A stretch of 64,000 bases of DNA from an uncultured Alsobacter sp. (lineage in GTDB: Bacteria; Pseudomonadota; Alphaproteobacteria; Rhizobiales; Beijerinckiaceae): positions 41,285-105,284 of the forward strand of contig NZ_CAMFHB010000020.1 in assembly GCF_945952055.1 (NCBI RefSeq), written 5' to 3'. The notes below the pieces were generated by a model, which was not told the DNA's origin, did no database searches, and was given only the letters and a program-made list of their open reading frames with translations. Every line of letters begins with the position of its first letter. Within the stretch, counting starts at the first letter, position 1. The translations under genes and the position numbers were made by a program. Below are positions 27,547-36,690 of this stretch, piece after piece.

Positions 27547-29691
27547 ATGGCGCAGACGGGACCGGTTCTTCCCGCCCCCGGAGGTGAGGGAACGGGCGAT
27601 CTCGATCTCAATCAGCTGGGCGTCGCGCTGTCGCGTGCGCGCTACTGGATCCTGGTTCCGACCGTGCTGGCGCTGGTTGTCGCGGCGGTCGTGGTGAACC
27701 TGATCACGCCCCGCTACACGGCCGAGGCGCGCCTCATCCTGCAGAGCGGGGACAGCTATTTCACGCGGCCCAACGGCTCGACGGACCCGGGAATCGGACC
27801 CTTCGACGAGCGTGAGATGGCGAGCCAGGTGCAGCTCGCCTCGTCGCGCGAGATCATCCGGGCCGGCATCGACCGGCTCAAGCTGCGCGGCAATCCCGAG
27901 TTCGACAAGTACGCGGCTCCCGGCCTCGTGCGCTCCGTGATGATGGCGATCGGACTGTCGAAGACGCCGACCGAGGTCGAGCGCGACGACTACCTGGTCG
28001 AGGCGGTGCGCGAGCGCATGCTGGCCTTCTCCGTGGGTCTCTCCCGCGTGCTGACCATCGAGTTCAGCTCCAACGATCCGCAGCTCGCGGCGCTCGGCGC
28101 CAACACCTTCGCCGACCTCTTCCTGGAGAGCCAGGCCGAGGCCAAGAAGCAGTCGGCCCGCGCGGCCGGCGCCTGGCTCATCAACACCATCGATCCGCTG
28201 CGCGAACGCGTGGCCGCCGCCGAGGCCAAGGTCGAGGACTTCCGGGCGCGCAAGGGCCTCCTGGCCTCCGGCACCAGCGGGACGCTGCCGCAGCAGCAGC
28301 TCTCGGAGATGAACACCCAACTCTCGGCGGCCCGCTCGGCGCAGGCGGACGCCCAGGCGCGCGCCAAGATGATCCGCGATGCGCTCGCCGCCGGCCGGCC
28401 GCTCGAGATCTCCGACGTCGCCAACAACGAGCTGGTGCGCAAGCTGACGGCGGACCGCTCCGCGCTGCGGGCCCAGATCTCCCTGGAAGCCCGCACGCTG
28501 CTGCCCGGCCATCCCCGGATGAAGGAGCTCGCCGCCCAGCTCGCCACCGTCGATTCGGAGATCCGGGCCACGGCCGAGAAGGCCGTCCGGACCTTCGAGA
28601 ACGACGCCCGCGTGCAGGGCGCCCGCGTCGACCAGATCGGCGCCGCGCTCGACCAGCTCAAGGGCCAGAGCGCCCAGGCGAACGAGAACGAGGTGGAGCT
28701 TCGCGCGCTCGAGCGCGAGGCCCGCAGCCAGCGCGACCAGCTCGAAGCCATGATGACCCGCTACCGCGAAGCCATGGCGCGCGACGCCAAGGACGCGGCG
28801 CCCGCCGATGCCAGGATCGTGTCGCGCGCCTATCCGCCGGCGACGCCGTCCTTCCCCAAGCGGTTGCCGATCGTCCTCGTGGCGACCATCGCGACGCTGC
28901 TCGTCGGCGCCGCCGTGGTGGTGACGCGGGAACTCCTGTCGGGCCGTGCGTATGTCGGCGGCGCCCGCGCCGCGGCCGTGCCGCTGAACGCGCCGGTCGT
29001 TCCGCTGGGTGCGGCCGTCGATGCGCCGCTTGCGGCCCGCGATCCTGAATCCGAGCCGGAGGAGGCCTCCGCCGAGGCGGATGCGCCGGCGGATCCGCCG
29101 GCGCTGGCCGGCAAGCCGGCGGTCCAGGACCTGTCGCTGGTCGACGCCCTGCGCATCCTCGCGGAGGCCGCCGACAGCGCCGGATCGCTCGGGGTCTTCG
29201 GCATGGTGGCCTCGGACGTGTCGCGCACCGGGCTCGACAGCGCCTTCGCCCTCGGCCGGACCCTGGCGCGCCGGCGGCGCACCGTCCTCGTCGACCTGAT
29301 CTCGCCCTGCGACGAGACGCGCCCCGGTCTGGGCGACGTCGTGCTCGGCCAGGCGAACTTCCTGCAGGTCCTCAACCGCGACTCGGGCTCCAGGCTGCAC
29401 GTCGTCGCGCCCGGCGCCGCGTTGGGTGACAGCCCGGACGCGTGGGAGCAGCCGCTGCGCCGCAGCCTCGAGGCGCTGCGGACCGCCTACGGCTGCGTGC
29501 TCGTCGCGGCGCCGTCGCCGGCCTATTCGAGGCTGTCGCAGGATCTCGCGCGCCTTGCTGACGCGGTGGTGCTCGTCATCGACCAGGATGCGGCGGCGGA
29601 CACCGTGCGTGCCGCTCTCCTGCCGGGTTCGCCGGAGCTGATCGTGGTGCGGTCCGGGGCGGCCGAGGACGCCGTGGCCGCGGCGGTCTGA
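27547..29691 (+). CDS. polysaccharide co-polymerase fused to a degenerate tyrosine-kinase-like domain (HfsA-HfsB-like)
   Basis: A 714-aa inner-membrane protein of the Wzz/GumC family. First span at about 33-52, long periplasmic coiled-coil region with GNVR-like segments (about 120-420), second span at about 439-462. An Ala/Glu/Pro-rich linker leads to a cytoplasmic domain (about 530-714) shaped like CpsD/BY-kinases, with a beta strand TVLVDL near residue 582. At the Walker A position (about 549-565) the sequence is GVFGMVASDVSRTGLDS, without the GK[ST]. So it likely sets chain length but does not hydrolyse ATP in the usual way. ATG 27547 follows gagggtgagtc. Confidence 0.85.
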   Translation: MAQTGPVLPAPGGEGTGDLDLNQLGVALSRARYWILVPTVLALVVAAVVVNLITPRYTAEARLILQSGDSYFTRPNGSTDPGIGPFDEREMASQVQLASSREIIRAGIDRLKLRGNPEFDKYAAPGLVRSVMMAIGLSKTPTEVERDDYLVEAVRERMLAFSVGLSRVLTIEFSSNDPQLAALGANTFADLFLESQAEAKKQSARAAGAWLINTIDPLRERVAAAEAKVEDFRARKGLLASGTSGTLPQQQLSEMNTQLSAARSAQADAQARAKMIRDALAAGRPLEISDVANNELVRKLTADRSALRAQISLEARTLLPGHPRMKELAAQLATVDSEIRATAEKAVRTFENDARVQGARVDQIGAALDQLKGQSAQANENEVELRALEREARSQRDQLEAMMTRYREAMARDAKDAAPADARIVSRAYPPATPSFPKRLPIVLVATIATLLVGAAVVVTRELLSGRAYVGGARAAAVPLNAPVVPLGAAVDAPLAARDPESEPEEASAEADAPADPPALAGKPAVQDLSLVDALRILAEAADSAGSLGVFGMVASDVSRTGLDSAFALGRTLARRRRTVLVDLISPCDETRPGLGDVVLGQANFLQVLNRDSGSRLHVVAPGAALGDSPDAWEQPLRRSLEALRTAYGCVLVAAPSPAYSRLSQDLARLADAVVLVIDQDAAADTVRAALLPGSPELIVVRSGAAEDAVAAAV

Positions 29692-29694
29692 GGC

Positions 29695-30840
29695 TCAGCG
29701 CAGCGCGCCGAGCCACCCGGCGATCCGCCGGGCCGGCCCGGCGATGCGCTCGTCGCGCTTGATCGTCTCTTTCATCCAGTCCGCCGCCGACAGCATGAGA
29801 AGCGCGCAGGTGCCCAGCGGCGACACGGCGATGGCGGTGTCGAACATCGGCTCGTCGCGTTCGCAGAACCGCGCCTTGAGCGGCCCGTGGCCGACGCCGA
29901 GGTCGAACACCGACAGCCCGCGCGAGGCCGCGTCACGGATGACCTCGGCGAACAGGAGGTCGCCGGGACTGCAGCGCGCGATCTCGGGATCCAGTTCGTG
30001 GGCGTTGATGCAGCCGCTGAGGCGGCCGCCGAGCTCGGTGCCGCCGAACATGGCGACGGGACGGTCGCCGCACCACGCGCCGTGGAGCCTGAGGGCGCCC
30101 GTCTCGGGCCGCGTGGCCTCGATCAGGAAGGCCTGCACGGCCGGATCGGCGAAGGCATCGGGAACGCCCAGTTCGGCGAGCCGCGTCGACTTCTCCCGGA
30201 AGAACAGGTCCATCAAGGACTTCACGTCCTCGGCCGTCTCGGCGCGCCGCATGGAGAGCGGCCCGAAGGCGGCCAGGTGCCGCATCTTCTTGCCCATGGT
30301 CTTGCGCGAGCCCTTGCCCAACACCTTGGCCAGGGTCTCGTCCGGATCGGCGGTGAGATCCAGCCGCCCGGCATAGGCGAGGCTCGGCCGGCTCTGCGGC
30401 AGGTCCACCAGCGGATGGCGTCCGGCGGGCGTCTCGACGATCTGGTTCGCCAGCAGGATCGCATCGATGCGCGCGGCCGAGGCGGCTGCCGCCAGCAGGC
30501 GGCCCCACGGAAGGCCGCCGGCCTCCGGCGCCATCAGGATGCCGCGGAAATTCGCGTGCCGGCCGCCCGGTCCGCGGCCGACCTTGGCCAGTCCCACTTC
30601 CGCGATCTCGAGGGGGAGGATGCCGGCCGGAGCCTCGGGCGAGCCGAACAGGCAGACGAGGGGCGCGCGGCCGGCGTCGGCCGTGCAGGTCGAGAACCAG
30701 GCCTTGGCCCACGACGCCGTCTGGTAGCCGGTGCCGATGCCGGTCGCCTCCAGGAGGCGCCAGGCCGGGCCGATCGCCTCGGGATTGGTGTGAATGGAGA
30801 CCGCCATGCGGCTGTCGGAGACCGGAGCGGGCACGGCCAT
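29695..30840 (-). CDS. FemAB/CelD-like GNAT acyltransferase (HfsK-like)
   Basis: A 381-aa cytoplasmic protein with a double-GNAT (CelD/FemAB) arrangement. Visible parts: TASWAKAWF at the N-terminus, RKTMGKKMRHLAAFGPLSM in the middle, and the second-domain ARCSPGDLLFAEVIRDAASR with DLGVGHGPLKARFCERDEP. In holdfast clusters a similar protein (HfsK) modifies the polysaccharide; in others CelD-like proteins act on cellulose-like glucans. ATG 30840 or 30807 (MAVSIHTNPEAIGPAW) may be the start. The gene ends 3 bp from the convergent co-polymerase gene. Confidence 0.75.
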   Translation of the reverse strand: MAVPAPVSDSRMAVSIHTNPEAIGPAWRLLEATGIGTGYQTASWAKAWFSTCTADAGRAPLVCLFGSPEAPAGILPLEIAEVGLAKVGRGPGGRHANFRGILMAPEAGGLPWGRLLAAAASAARIDAILLANQIVETPAGRHPLVDLPQSRPSLAYAGRLDLTADPDETLAKVLGKGSRKTMGKKMRHLAAFGPLSMRRAETAEDVKSLMDLFFREKSTRLAELGVPDAFADPAVQAFLIEATRPETGALRLHGAWCGDRPVAMFGGTELGGRLSGCINAHELDPEIARCSPGDLLFAEVIRDAASRGLSVFDLGVGHGPLKARFCERDEPMFDTAIAVSPLGTCALLMLSAADWMKETIKRDERIAGPARRIAGWLGALR

Positions 30841-30951
30841 GCGGGTATCTCAGTCCATGCAAGTGACGCCCGGAGGCGCCGTTCAACGGGGTTTAACGTC
30901 CGATCTCTTAAAATCCTGCCCTATGGCGGAAAGGCCGCCGGATCGGGTCCC

Positions 30952-32001
30952 GTGTCGCTCAAGCATCACGTCTTTTCCGCCGTCCTGACGGCCCTTTGGG
31001 CCACCGGCGCCCACAAGGCGCTCGCGCCCGCCGCGCAGGGCAGGGGGGTCATCCTCATGCTCCACCGCGTGCGCCCGGCGGAGGCGGCGGCGTTCGCGCC
31101 CAACGCCCTCCTGGAGGTCACTCCGGGGTTCCTGGAGGAGGCCATCCTCGCCGTGCGGGCGGCCGGCCTCGACATCGTCACGCTCGACGAGGCGCTGGCC
31201 CGGCTGTCCGACGAAGCGGCGCCGCCCTTCGCCGTGTTCACCTTCGACGACGGCTATCGCGACACCCTCGACGTGGCCCTTCCGGTCATGCGCCGGCACG
31301 CGGCGCCGCTCACGGTCTATGCCACGCCCGGCTTTGCCGATCGCACCGCATCGCTGTGGTGGGTGGAACTGGAGCGCGCGCTCCAGGCGCTGACCCGGAT
31401 CGAGATCGACCTTCCCGCCGGCCCTGTGCGGCTGGACTGCGCTTCGCCAGCGGCGAAGAAAAAGGCCTTCGACACGATCTACTGGAGCCTGCGTCCGGGC
31501 CCGGAGGAGGGGCTGCGGACGGCCGTCTCCACCCTGGCGCGCGCCGCCGGGACCGACAGCGCCGCGGTGGCCGACGAACTGTGCCTCGACTGGCCGGGGC
31601 TCGCCGCCCTGGCGTCCGACCCGCTCGTGACCATCGGGGCGCACACGATGAGCCATCCCATGCTCGCCAAGCATCCGGCCGCGGTGGCGGAGGCGGAAAT
31701 GGCGTTCTCGCGGGAGATGCTCGCGCGCCACCTGGGGCTGACGCCGCGCCACTTCGCCTATCCGGTGGGCGACCCCGGCTCGGCGGGCGTCCGCGAGTTC
31801 GAGGCCGCGCGCCGCCTGGGCTTCGCATCCGCCGTCACGACGCGGCCGGGGATGGTGTTCTCCGACCATGCCGCGCATCTGACGGCCTTGCCCAGGCTGT
31901 CGCTGAACGGCTTGTTCCAGCGCCGCCGCGACCTCGACGTCCTTCTCTCCGGCGTGCCGTTCCTGCTGTGGAACCGCGGGCGCCGGCTGAAAGTCGCCTA
32001 A
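30952..32001 (+). CDS. polysaccharide deacetylase (HfsH-like)
   Basis: NodB-type carbohydrate esterase 4 (349 aa), expected to remove acetyl groups from N-acetylated sugars of the polysaccharide. Catalytic features: MLHRV (36-40), the TFDD motif at 97-100 with metal and base aspartates, and H231-x-x-x-H235 (HTMSH). There is no clear signal peptide, which matches cytoplasmic HfsH-type deacetylases. GTG 30952 is chosen because a hydrophobic, conserved-looking N-terminus starts there; upstream sequence in frame overlaps the divergent acyltransferase. The AT-rich tctcttaaaatcc at 30904-30916 may be part of the promoter. Confidence 0.85.
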   Translation: MSLKHHVFSAVLTALWATGAHKALAPAAQGRGVILMLHRVRPAEAAAFAPNALLEVTPGFLEEAILAVRAAGLDIVTLDEALARLSDEAAPPFAVFTFDDGYRDTLDVALPVMRRHAAPLTVYATPGFADRTASLWWVELERALQALTRIEIDLPAGPVRLDCASPAAKKKAFDTIYWSLRPGPEEGLRTAVSTLARAAGTDSAAVADELCLDWPGLAALASDPLVTIGAHTMSHPMLAKHPAAVAEAEMAFSREMLARHLGLTPRHFAYPVGDPGSAGVREFEAARRLGFASAVTTRPGMVFSDHAAHLTALPRLSLNGLFQRRRDLDVLLSGVPFLLWNRGRRLKVA

Positions 32002-32210
32002 ACCTCCGGATCGGGCCGTTCCATCCAGCGGATCAAGGGCATCAGCGGCAGGATCCAGCTCAGGCCGGCGACGAGGTAGAACACGGCCTGGACCGCCTTC
32101 GACATGTCCTGGAGCCGTCCCTGCGCCAGCGCCATCACGACCAGCGCATAGGCGCACACGAAGACCAGCATGGCGAAGGCGCCGATGAGCTTGCGGGTGC
32201 GTCTGGTCAT
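31998..32210 (-). CDS. DUF2842 family small membrane protein
   Basis: A 70-aa protein with two membrane spans (about 8-29 and 41-62), a basic N-terminus MTRRTRKLIG and the segment YLVAGLSWILPLMPLIRWM. It matches DUF2842, a family of Alphaproteobacteria often placed next to cytochrome oxidase assembly genes. Here it is divergent from the heme A synthase gene. The stop overlaps the deacetylase stop by 4 bp. Function unknown. Confidence 0.82.
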   Translation of the reverse strand: MTRRTRKLIGAFAMLVFVCAYALVVMALAQGRLQDMSKAVQAVFYLVAGLSWILPLMPLIRWMERPDPEV

Positions 32211-32342
32211 GGGGCTCCGGGCGGTTGCGGCATTGCGGCCATTGTGGTGCCGCGCGGCCGGGACTATGTGTCCGGCGCGCCGATACGGCAAGCACCCGCC
32301 GCCGCGGCGCGCGGACGCGTTGCAGCAGGACCGAGCCGAGCC

Positions 32343-33416
32343 ATGACGATCGCCTTCGCCACCGAAACCGCTCCCACCCGCGCCGGGCTCGATGGCCGTG
32401 GCATGGCCCTTCTGCGCGGATGGCTTTGGCTCACGATCGTGCTGGTTTTCGCCATGGTGGTCATCGGCGGCGCCACGCGTCTCACCGGGTCCGGCCTGTC
32501 CATCACCGAGTGGAAGCCCGTGACCGGTGCCATCCCGCCGCTCACGGACGGGCAATGGGCGGCGGAATTCGAGAAGTACCGCCAGATCCCGCAGTACCAG
32601 CTCCTGAACAAGGGCATGTCGCTCGCCGAGTTCAAGGAGATCTTCTGGTGGGAGTGGTCCCACCGGCAGCTGGGACGCCTCATCGGCCTGGTGTTCGGCC
32701 TGGGGCTCGTCGGCTTCGCGCTGGCCGGGGTGCTGCGCGGGCGGCTGCTGCTCGGCGTGGTGGGTCTGGCCGCGCTCGGCGGCCTTCAGGGGGCCATCGG
32801 CTGGATCATGGTCGCCTCCGGCCTGCAGCCGGGCATGACGGCCGTGGCGCCGGTCAAGCTCATGGCGCACCTGACGACCGCGAGCCTCATCTTCACCGGG
32901 CTCGTGGCGATGGTGGTCGCGGTCACGCCGGCCCGTCGGCCCGAAGCGTCCGCGGCGGGCCTGCGCCGCCTGGCGGGCTGGCTCGTGGCCGCCGTGCTTC
33001 TCCAGATCGCCCTGGGCGCGCTCGTCGCCGGCTCCAAGGCGGGGCTCATCTACAACACCTGGCCCCTCATCGACGGCAGCGTCGTCCCGCCCCTGTCGAG
33101 CCTGTTCTTCGGAACGCCGTGGTTCGAGAACCTGGTCGACAACCACCTCACGGTCCAGTTCAACCACCGCATGGTGGCCTACGGGCTGCTGATCCTGGCC
33201 GTCGTTCAGCTCTGGCGCACGCGCTCCCGGGTGCCGGGATCCCCGGCGGCGAAACGGGCCGGCGTGATTGCGGGGCTGGTGGTCGCGCAGGCCGTCGTGG
33301 GCATCGCCACGCTGCTGATGCAGGTGCCGCTCTGGCTCGGCCTGCTGCACCAGGCCATGGCCATGGTCGTGCTCGCCATGGCGACCGTCCACTGGCGGCG
33401 TCTGGCGACCCGCTGA
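32343..33416 (+). CDS. ctaA: heme A synthase (COX15/CtaA)
   Basis: Oxidises heme O to heme A for aa3-type cytochrome oxidase (357 aa, eight spans). Family hallmarks are VVIGGATRLTGSGLSITEWK near the N-terminus, the heme-binding histidines in WWEWSHRQLGRLIG, MAHLTTA, FNHRMVAYGL and LLHQAMAMVVLA, and GSKAGLIYNTWPLIDG. ATG 32343 follows ggaccgagcc. It is the long proteobacterial/mitochondrial (COX15) form. It indicates an aerobic respiratory chain with a heme-aa3 oxidase. Confidence 0.95.
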   Translation: MTIAFATETAPTRAGLDGRGMALLRGWLWLTIVLVFAMVVIGGATRLTGSGLSITEWKPVTGAIPPLTDGQWAAEFEKYRQIPQYQLLNKGMSLAEFKEIFWWEWSHRQLGRLIGLVFGLGLVGFALAGVLRGRLLLGVVGLAALGGLQGAIGWIMVASGLQPGMTAVAPVKLMAHLTTASLIFTGLVAMVVAVTPARRPEASAAGLRRLAGWLVAAVLLQIALGALVAGSKAGLIYNTWPLIDGSVVPPLSSLFFGTPWFENLVDNHLTVQFNHRMVAYGLLILAVVQLWRTRSRVPGSPAAKRAGVIAGLVVAQAVVGIATLLMQVPLWLGLLHQAMAMVVLAMATVHWRRLATR

Positions 33417-33502
33417 GGTCTTCGTCTCGATTTTGCTTCCGGGCCGCGGGGCGCACGGCTATTCGTGAGCCGGGCTAAGCCTTGGCCTTGCACGGACGAT
33501 CC

Positions 33503-33763
33503 ATGACGACCGCTGTCCTCCTGCGTAGCTTCGACATCATGATCATGGCCACCGCGCTGCTGGCCTCATGGCTGTGGCTGCAGGCGAGCCGGCAGCGCCT
33601 GCGCAGGCTGTCGCGCCACGAGGACCTCGATGCGGCCGACATGAACCGCATCGTGGTGGCCATCAACCGCACGCAGATCCTGAACGCGCGCGCCGCCTTG
33701 GCCTCGGCCCTGGCGGCCGCGTTGACGGGCGTCCGGTTCGCCCTGGACGCGCTGTCCAACTGA
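33503..33763 (+). CDS. small membrane-anchored protein, unknown
   Basis: An 86-aa protein from ATG 33503 (MTTAVLLRSFDIM); a TTG at 33482 would add seven residues. It has one strong N-terminal span (about 8-26), a charged segment (RQRLRRLSRHEDLDAADMNR) and a weaker hydrophobic C-terminal helix. No family is recognised. Codon use matches the neighbours. It stands alone between ctaA and a palindromic repeat. Confidence 0.55.
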   Translation: MTTAVLLRSFDIMIMATALLASWLWLQASRQRLRRLSRHEDLDAADMNRIVVAINRTQILNARAALASALAAALTGVRFALDALSN

Positions 33764-33821
33764 GCGCGTGTGGATAGATTTTTCGCGCGGCACCGCACTT
33801 CATCGTCGCATCGCGCGATCC

Positions 33822-33967
33822 CTCAGCCGTCCTGCCCGGGCCTGGCCGGGCACCCACGACTTTGCCGGGGCCATCCCGAAGTCGTGGATGGCCGGGCCAA
33901 GCCCGGCCAGGACGTGGAGAGGTGCAGGCAGGATGTGCTGGCCCGGGCTTGCCCGGGTCCAGGACGG
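33822..33967. repeat. palindromic repeat, family B, copy 2, with extra half-copy
   Basis: A family B palindrome (33822-33920) with cccgggcctggccggg, ccacgactttgcc, aagtcgtgg and ccgggccaagcccgg. It is followed by an extra partial copy (ctggcccgggcttgcccggg, about 33940-33959) ending in tccaggacg. It lies downstream of the convergent metY gene. Confidence 0.85.
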
Positions 33968-33989
33968 CGTCGGGGGGCCTGACCGGCGA

Positions 33990-35279
33990 TCAGGCGCCGG
34001 CGGACAGGGCCTCGTCGAGGTCGGCGATGATGTCGGCCGTGTCCTCGAGGCCGATGGACAGGCGCACCACTTCCGGGCCGGCTCCCGCCTGCGTCTGCTG
34101 CTCGGGGGTGAGCTGGCGGTGCGTGGTGGAGGCGGGGTGGATGACCAGCGAGCGCGTGTCGCCGATGTTCGCCAGGTGGGAGAACAGCTTCAGGTTCGAC
34201 ACGAGCCGGACGCCCGCCTCGTAGCCGCCCTTCAGGCCGAAGGTGAACACGGCGCCCGCGCCCTTGGGCGAATAGCGCTTGGCGAGCGCGTGGTACTTGT
34301 CGCCGGGCAGGCCGGGATAGCTCACCCATGACACCGCCGGATGCTTGGCCAGGTGCTCGGCCACCGTCTGGGCGTTGTCCGAATGGCGCTGCATGCGCAG
34401 CGGCAGGGTCTCGATGCCGGTGAGCAGCATGAAGGCGTTGAACGGCGACAGCGCCGGGCCGAGGTCGCGCAGGCCGAGCACGCGGCAGGCGATGGCGAAG
34501 CCGAAGTTGCCGAAGGTCTCGCCCAGCACCATGCCGCCGTATTCGGGGCGCGGCTGGGACAGCATCGGGTAGCGGCCGGACTTCATCCAGTCGAACTTGC
34601 CGCCGTCGACGATCAGGCCGCCGATGGAGTTGCCGTGGCCGCCGAGGAACTTCGTGGCCGAGTGCACCACGATGTCGGCACCGTGCTCGAACGGACGGAT
34701 CAGGTAGGGGCTGGCCATCGTGTTGTCGACGATGAGCGGCACGCCCGCCTCATGGGCGATGTCGGCGATGGCCTGGATGTCGGTGATGACGCCGCCCGGG
34801 TTGGCGATCGATTCGATGAAGATCGCCTTGGTCTTGTCGCTGATGGCGGCCTTGAAGGTCGCCAGATCGTCCGGATCGGCCCACTTCACCCGCCAGTCGA
34901 AGTTCTTGTAGCTGTGATTGAACTGGTTGATGGAGCCGCCGTAGAGCTTCTTCGACGCGATGAACTCGTCGCCGGGCTGCAGCAGGGTGTGGAACACCAG
35001 GAACTCGGCCGCGTGGCCGGAGGCCACGGCGAGCGCCGCCGTCCCGCCTTCCAGCGCCGCGACCCGCTCCTCCAGCACCGCGCAGGTGGGGTTGCCCAGG
35101 CGCGAATAGATGTTGCCGAAGGCCTGCAGTCCGAACAGCGACGCGGCGTGGTCCACGTCGTCGAACACGAACGACGTCGTCTGGTAGATGGGCGTCGCGC
35201 GGGCGCCAGTGGCCGGATCGGGCTGCGCGCCGGCGTGGATGGCGAGGGTGGAGAAGCCGGGGGCTGAGGGCGCTGTCAT
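33990..35279 (-). CDS. metY: O-acetylhomoserine sulfhydrylase / aminocarboxypropyltransferase
   Basis: PLP enzyme of methionine synthesis that makes homocysteine from O-acetylhomoserine and sulfide (429 aa, length favouring MetY over the shorter MetZ). The PLP lysine is Lys210 in [12 protein letters not shown], with Asp185 in VDNT and the phosphate-site YSRLGNPT (58-65). ATG 35279 gives [17 protein letters not shown]. The upstream 250 bp is AT-rich and shows no SAM-II or SAM-I riboswitch that I can recognise. It is a single-gene unit. Confidence 0.93.
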   Translation of the reverse strand: MTAPSAPGFSTLAIHAGAQPDPATGARATPIYQTTSFVFDDVDHAASLFGLQAFGNIYSRLGNPTCAVLEERVAALEGGTAALAVASGHAAEFLVFHTLLQPGDEFIASKKLYGGSINQFNHSYKNFDWRVKWADPDDLATFKAAISDKTKAIFIESIANPGGVITDIQAIADIAHEAGVPLIVDNTMASPYLIRPFEHGADIVVHSATKFLGGHGNSIGGLIVDGGKFDWMKSGRYPMLSQPRPEYGGMVLGETFGNFGFAIACRVLGLRDLGPALSPFNAFMLLTGIETLPLRMQRHSDNAQTVAEHLAKHPAVSWVSYPGLPGDKYHALAKRYSPKGAGAVFTFGLKGGYEAGVRLVSNLKLFSHLANIGDTRSLVIHPASTTHRQLTPEQQTQAGAGPEVVRLSIGLEDTADIIADLDEALSAGA

Positions 35280-35529
35280 CGGATGATCCTCGGGCACGAA
35301 GCTCGCCGGTCGTCCGGCTGAGCGGATTGTTTGTTCTTTATGTCGAACGCTGCTGTCGTCGTCAACACAGCATCCCAGACAGCCACGGGGTTCGTCTACT
35401 GCGTCCCGTGTCACGCGCCGTCTGACCGCAACCTCAAGTAACGCTTGTTCAACCTTGCATCAAATCCAAACTTGATGACTCACGCAGCGTCGTGAGACAA
35501 AGGCGTGTTTCAAGATCTGGTTTTCAACG
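35280..35529. promoter_or_regulatory. AT-rich divergent region between metY and a small membrane protein
   Basis: About 250 bp holding the promoters for two divergent genes. An inverted repeat catcaa-N8-ttgatg (35458-35477) and the minus-strand attgtttgttctttatg-type stretch near 35325-35345 stand out. The dyad may be an operator, perhaps for a MetR- or other regulator, but no specific family can be named. Confidence 0.4.
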
Positions 35530-35940
35530 ATGAATTCCGTCGGTTATTATTTCGCCAAATGCATCATGCCGGTCTGTCCCGAGACCATGAGCAGGATCGA
35601 CTATTTCCTGTTCATCATCCTGTACACGGCACTCTGGTGCCTTTTGGTCGCGGCGCTTGGCGTCGCGGACGCGCCAGAGCGGATTGCAAACCAGATTCTC
35701 CTCAATCAAGGCTGGCTCTATGTGCTGGCGTTGAAGTGGATGTGGCTGTGCGCCACCCTCAATCGCGCGGCCGACACGGGTGTGACGCGCTGGACTTTTG
35801 CCAAGTACTACTTTCTTGGCCCCATCCTGGCGGCCCTTCTGTGCGTCTTCGTGCCGGTCCTTCTGGGGCTTCTGCTCCTCGTGGCCTCCGTGGCCCTGCC
35901 GACCCTCTTCCTCTTCTTCTGGCCCGGTCGTCCCTACTAG
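35530..35940 (+). CDS. small multi-span membrane protein, unknown (weakly DUF805-like)
   Basis: A 136-aa protein with about four hydrophobic helices and the central segment LKWMWLCATLNRAADTGVTRW, which recalls the loop of DUF805 proteins. ATG 35530 is used; ATG 35587 (MSRIDYFLF) is an alternative that fits the first helix better. Base composition at the 5-prime half is clearly lower in GC than the neighbours, hinting at recent acquisition. Function unknown. Confidence 0.55.
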   Translation: MNSVGYYFAKCIMPVCPETMSRIDYFLFIILYTALWCLLVAALGVADAPERIANQILLNQGWLYVLALKWMWLCATLNRAADTGVTRWTFAKYYFLGPILAALLCVFVPVLLGLLLLVASVALPTLFLFFWPGRPY

Positions 35941-35982
35941 GGCGCCCGGTCCCGTCAACGAGCATGGAGGGACGGCCGCAGC

Positions 35983-36549
35983 CTACCGCCGGGTGCCGAA
36001 GGGATTGGTGCCCGGCGCGACGCCGAGCGTCCGCTTCTGCACGCCCTTTTCGCTCATCACCGGCTTCTTGGACGACAGCACCCGCGAGTTGATGCCCTGC
36101 CAGCCGATCTCGCCGGAGAGCCGGCCGTATTCGATCTTGGGGCAGCGGTTCATGATCACGGTCACGCCGCGCGCCTCGGCGCGGGCCGCCGCCGCGTCGT
36201 TGCGGACCGACAGCTGCATCCAGATCACCTTCGGCAGCGGATCGAGCGCCAGGGCCTCGTCTACGATCGGCCCGGCGGCTTCCGAGTTGCGGAAGATCTC
36301 GACCATGTCGAGCGGCTGCGGCACGTCGGCGAGCTTCGCATAGACCGGGCGGCCCAGGATCTCCTGGCCGGCGAGGCCCGGATTGACCGGATAGACCGTG
36401 TAGCCGCGCTCGGACAGGTACTTGACCACGATCCAGCTCGGACGCGCGGGATTGGCCGATGCGCCCACCAGCGCGATCGTGCGGGTGCCCTGCAGGATCG
36501 AGCGGATCAGGGTGTCGGGGTAGCTGTCGTGGTGGCTGGGGTCGGTCAT
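35983..36549 (-). CDS. CoA-binding (YccU-like) protein
   Basis: A 188-aa protein with a Rossmann-type CoA_binding domain: IALVGASANPARPSW at the N-terminus, GYTVYPVNPG, VDMVEIFRN-like PLDMVEIFRNSEAAG and IMNRCPKIEYGRL near the C-terminus. Proteins of this family resemble the small domain of succinyl-CoA synthetase; their role is not established. ATG 36549 is well placed. A tail of about 45 residues (KRTLGVAPGTNPFGTRR) follows the domain. It is divergent from gatC. Confidence 0.85.
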   Translation of the reverse strand: MTDPSHHDSYPDTLIRSILQGTRTIALVGASANPARPSWIVVKYLSERGYTVYPVNPGLAGQEILGRPVYAKLADVPQPLDMVEIFRNSEAAGPIVDEALALDPLPKVIWMQLSVRNDAAAARAEARGVTVIMNRCPKIEYGRLSGEIGWQGINSRVLSSKKPVMSEKGVQKRTLGVAPGTNPFGTRR

Positions 36550-36690
36550 GGCGTGTCCTCGGGCGGCGGACGCTAGTGCGTTGTGCGCTGCATCGCAATG
36601 GCGCGCCGGCAGGGGCCCGGCGAGTTGCGGGTGCGAAGGGCAGGGTGCTATAGGCGCGCAGGGCCAAATGCGGCCATTCGCGAGGGTTTC

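Noticed and set aside
33990..35520. SAM-type riboswitch upstream of metY
   Set aside because: Such elements are common before metY/metZ in Alphaproteobacteria, but the minus-strand leader shows neither the SAM-II pseudoknot core nor a SAM-I or SAM/SAH pattern.
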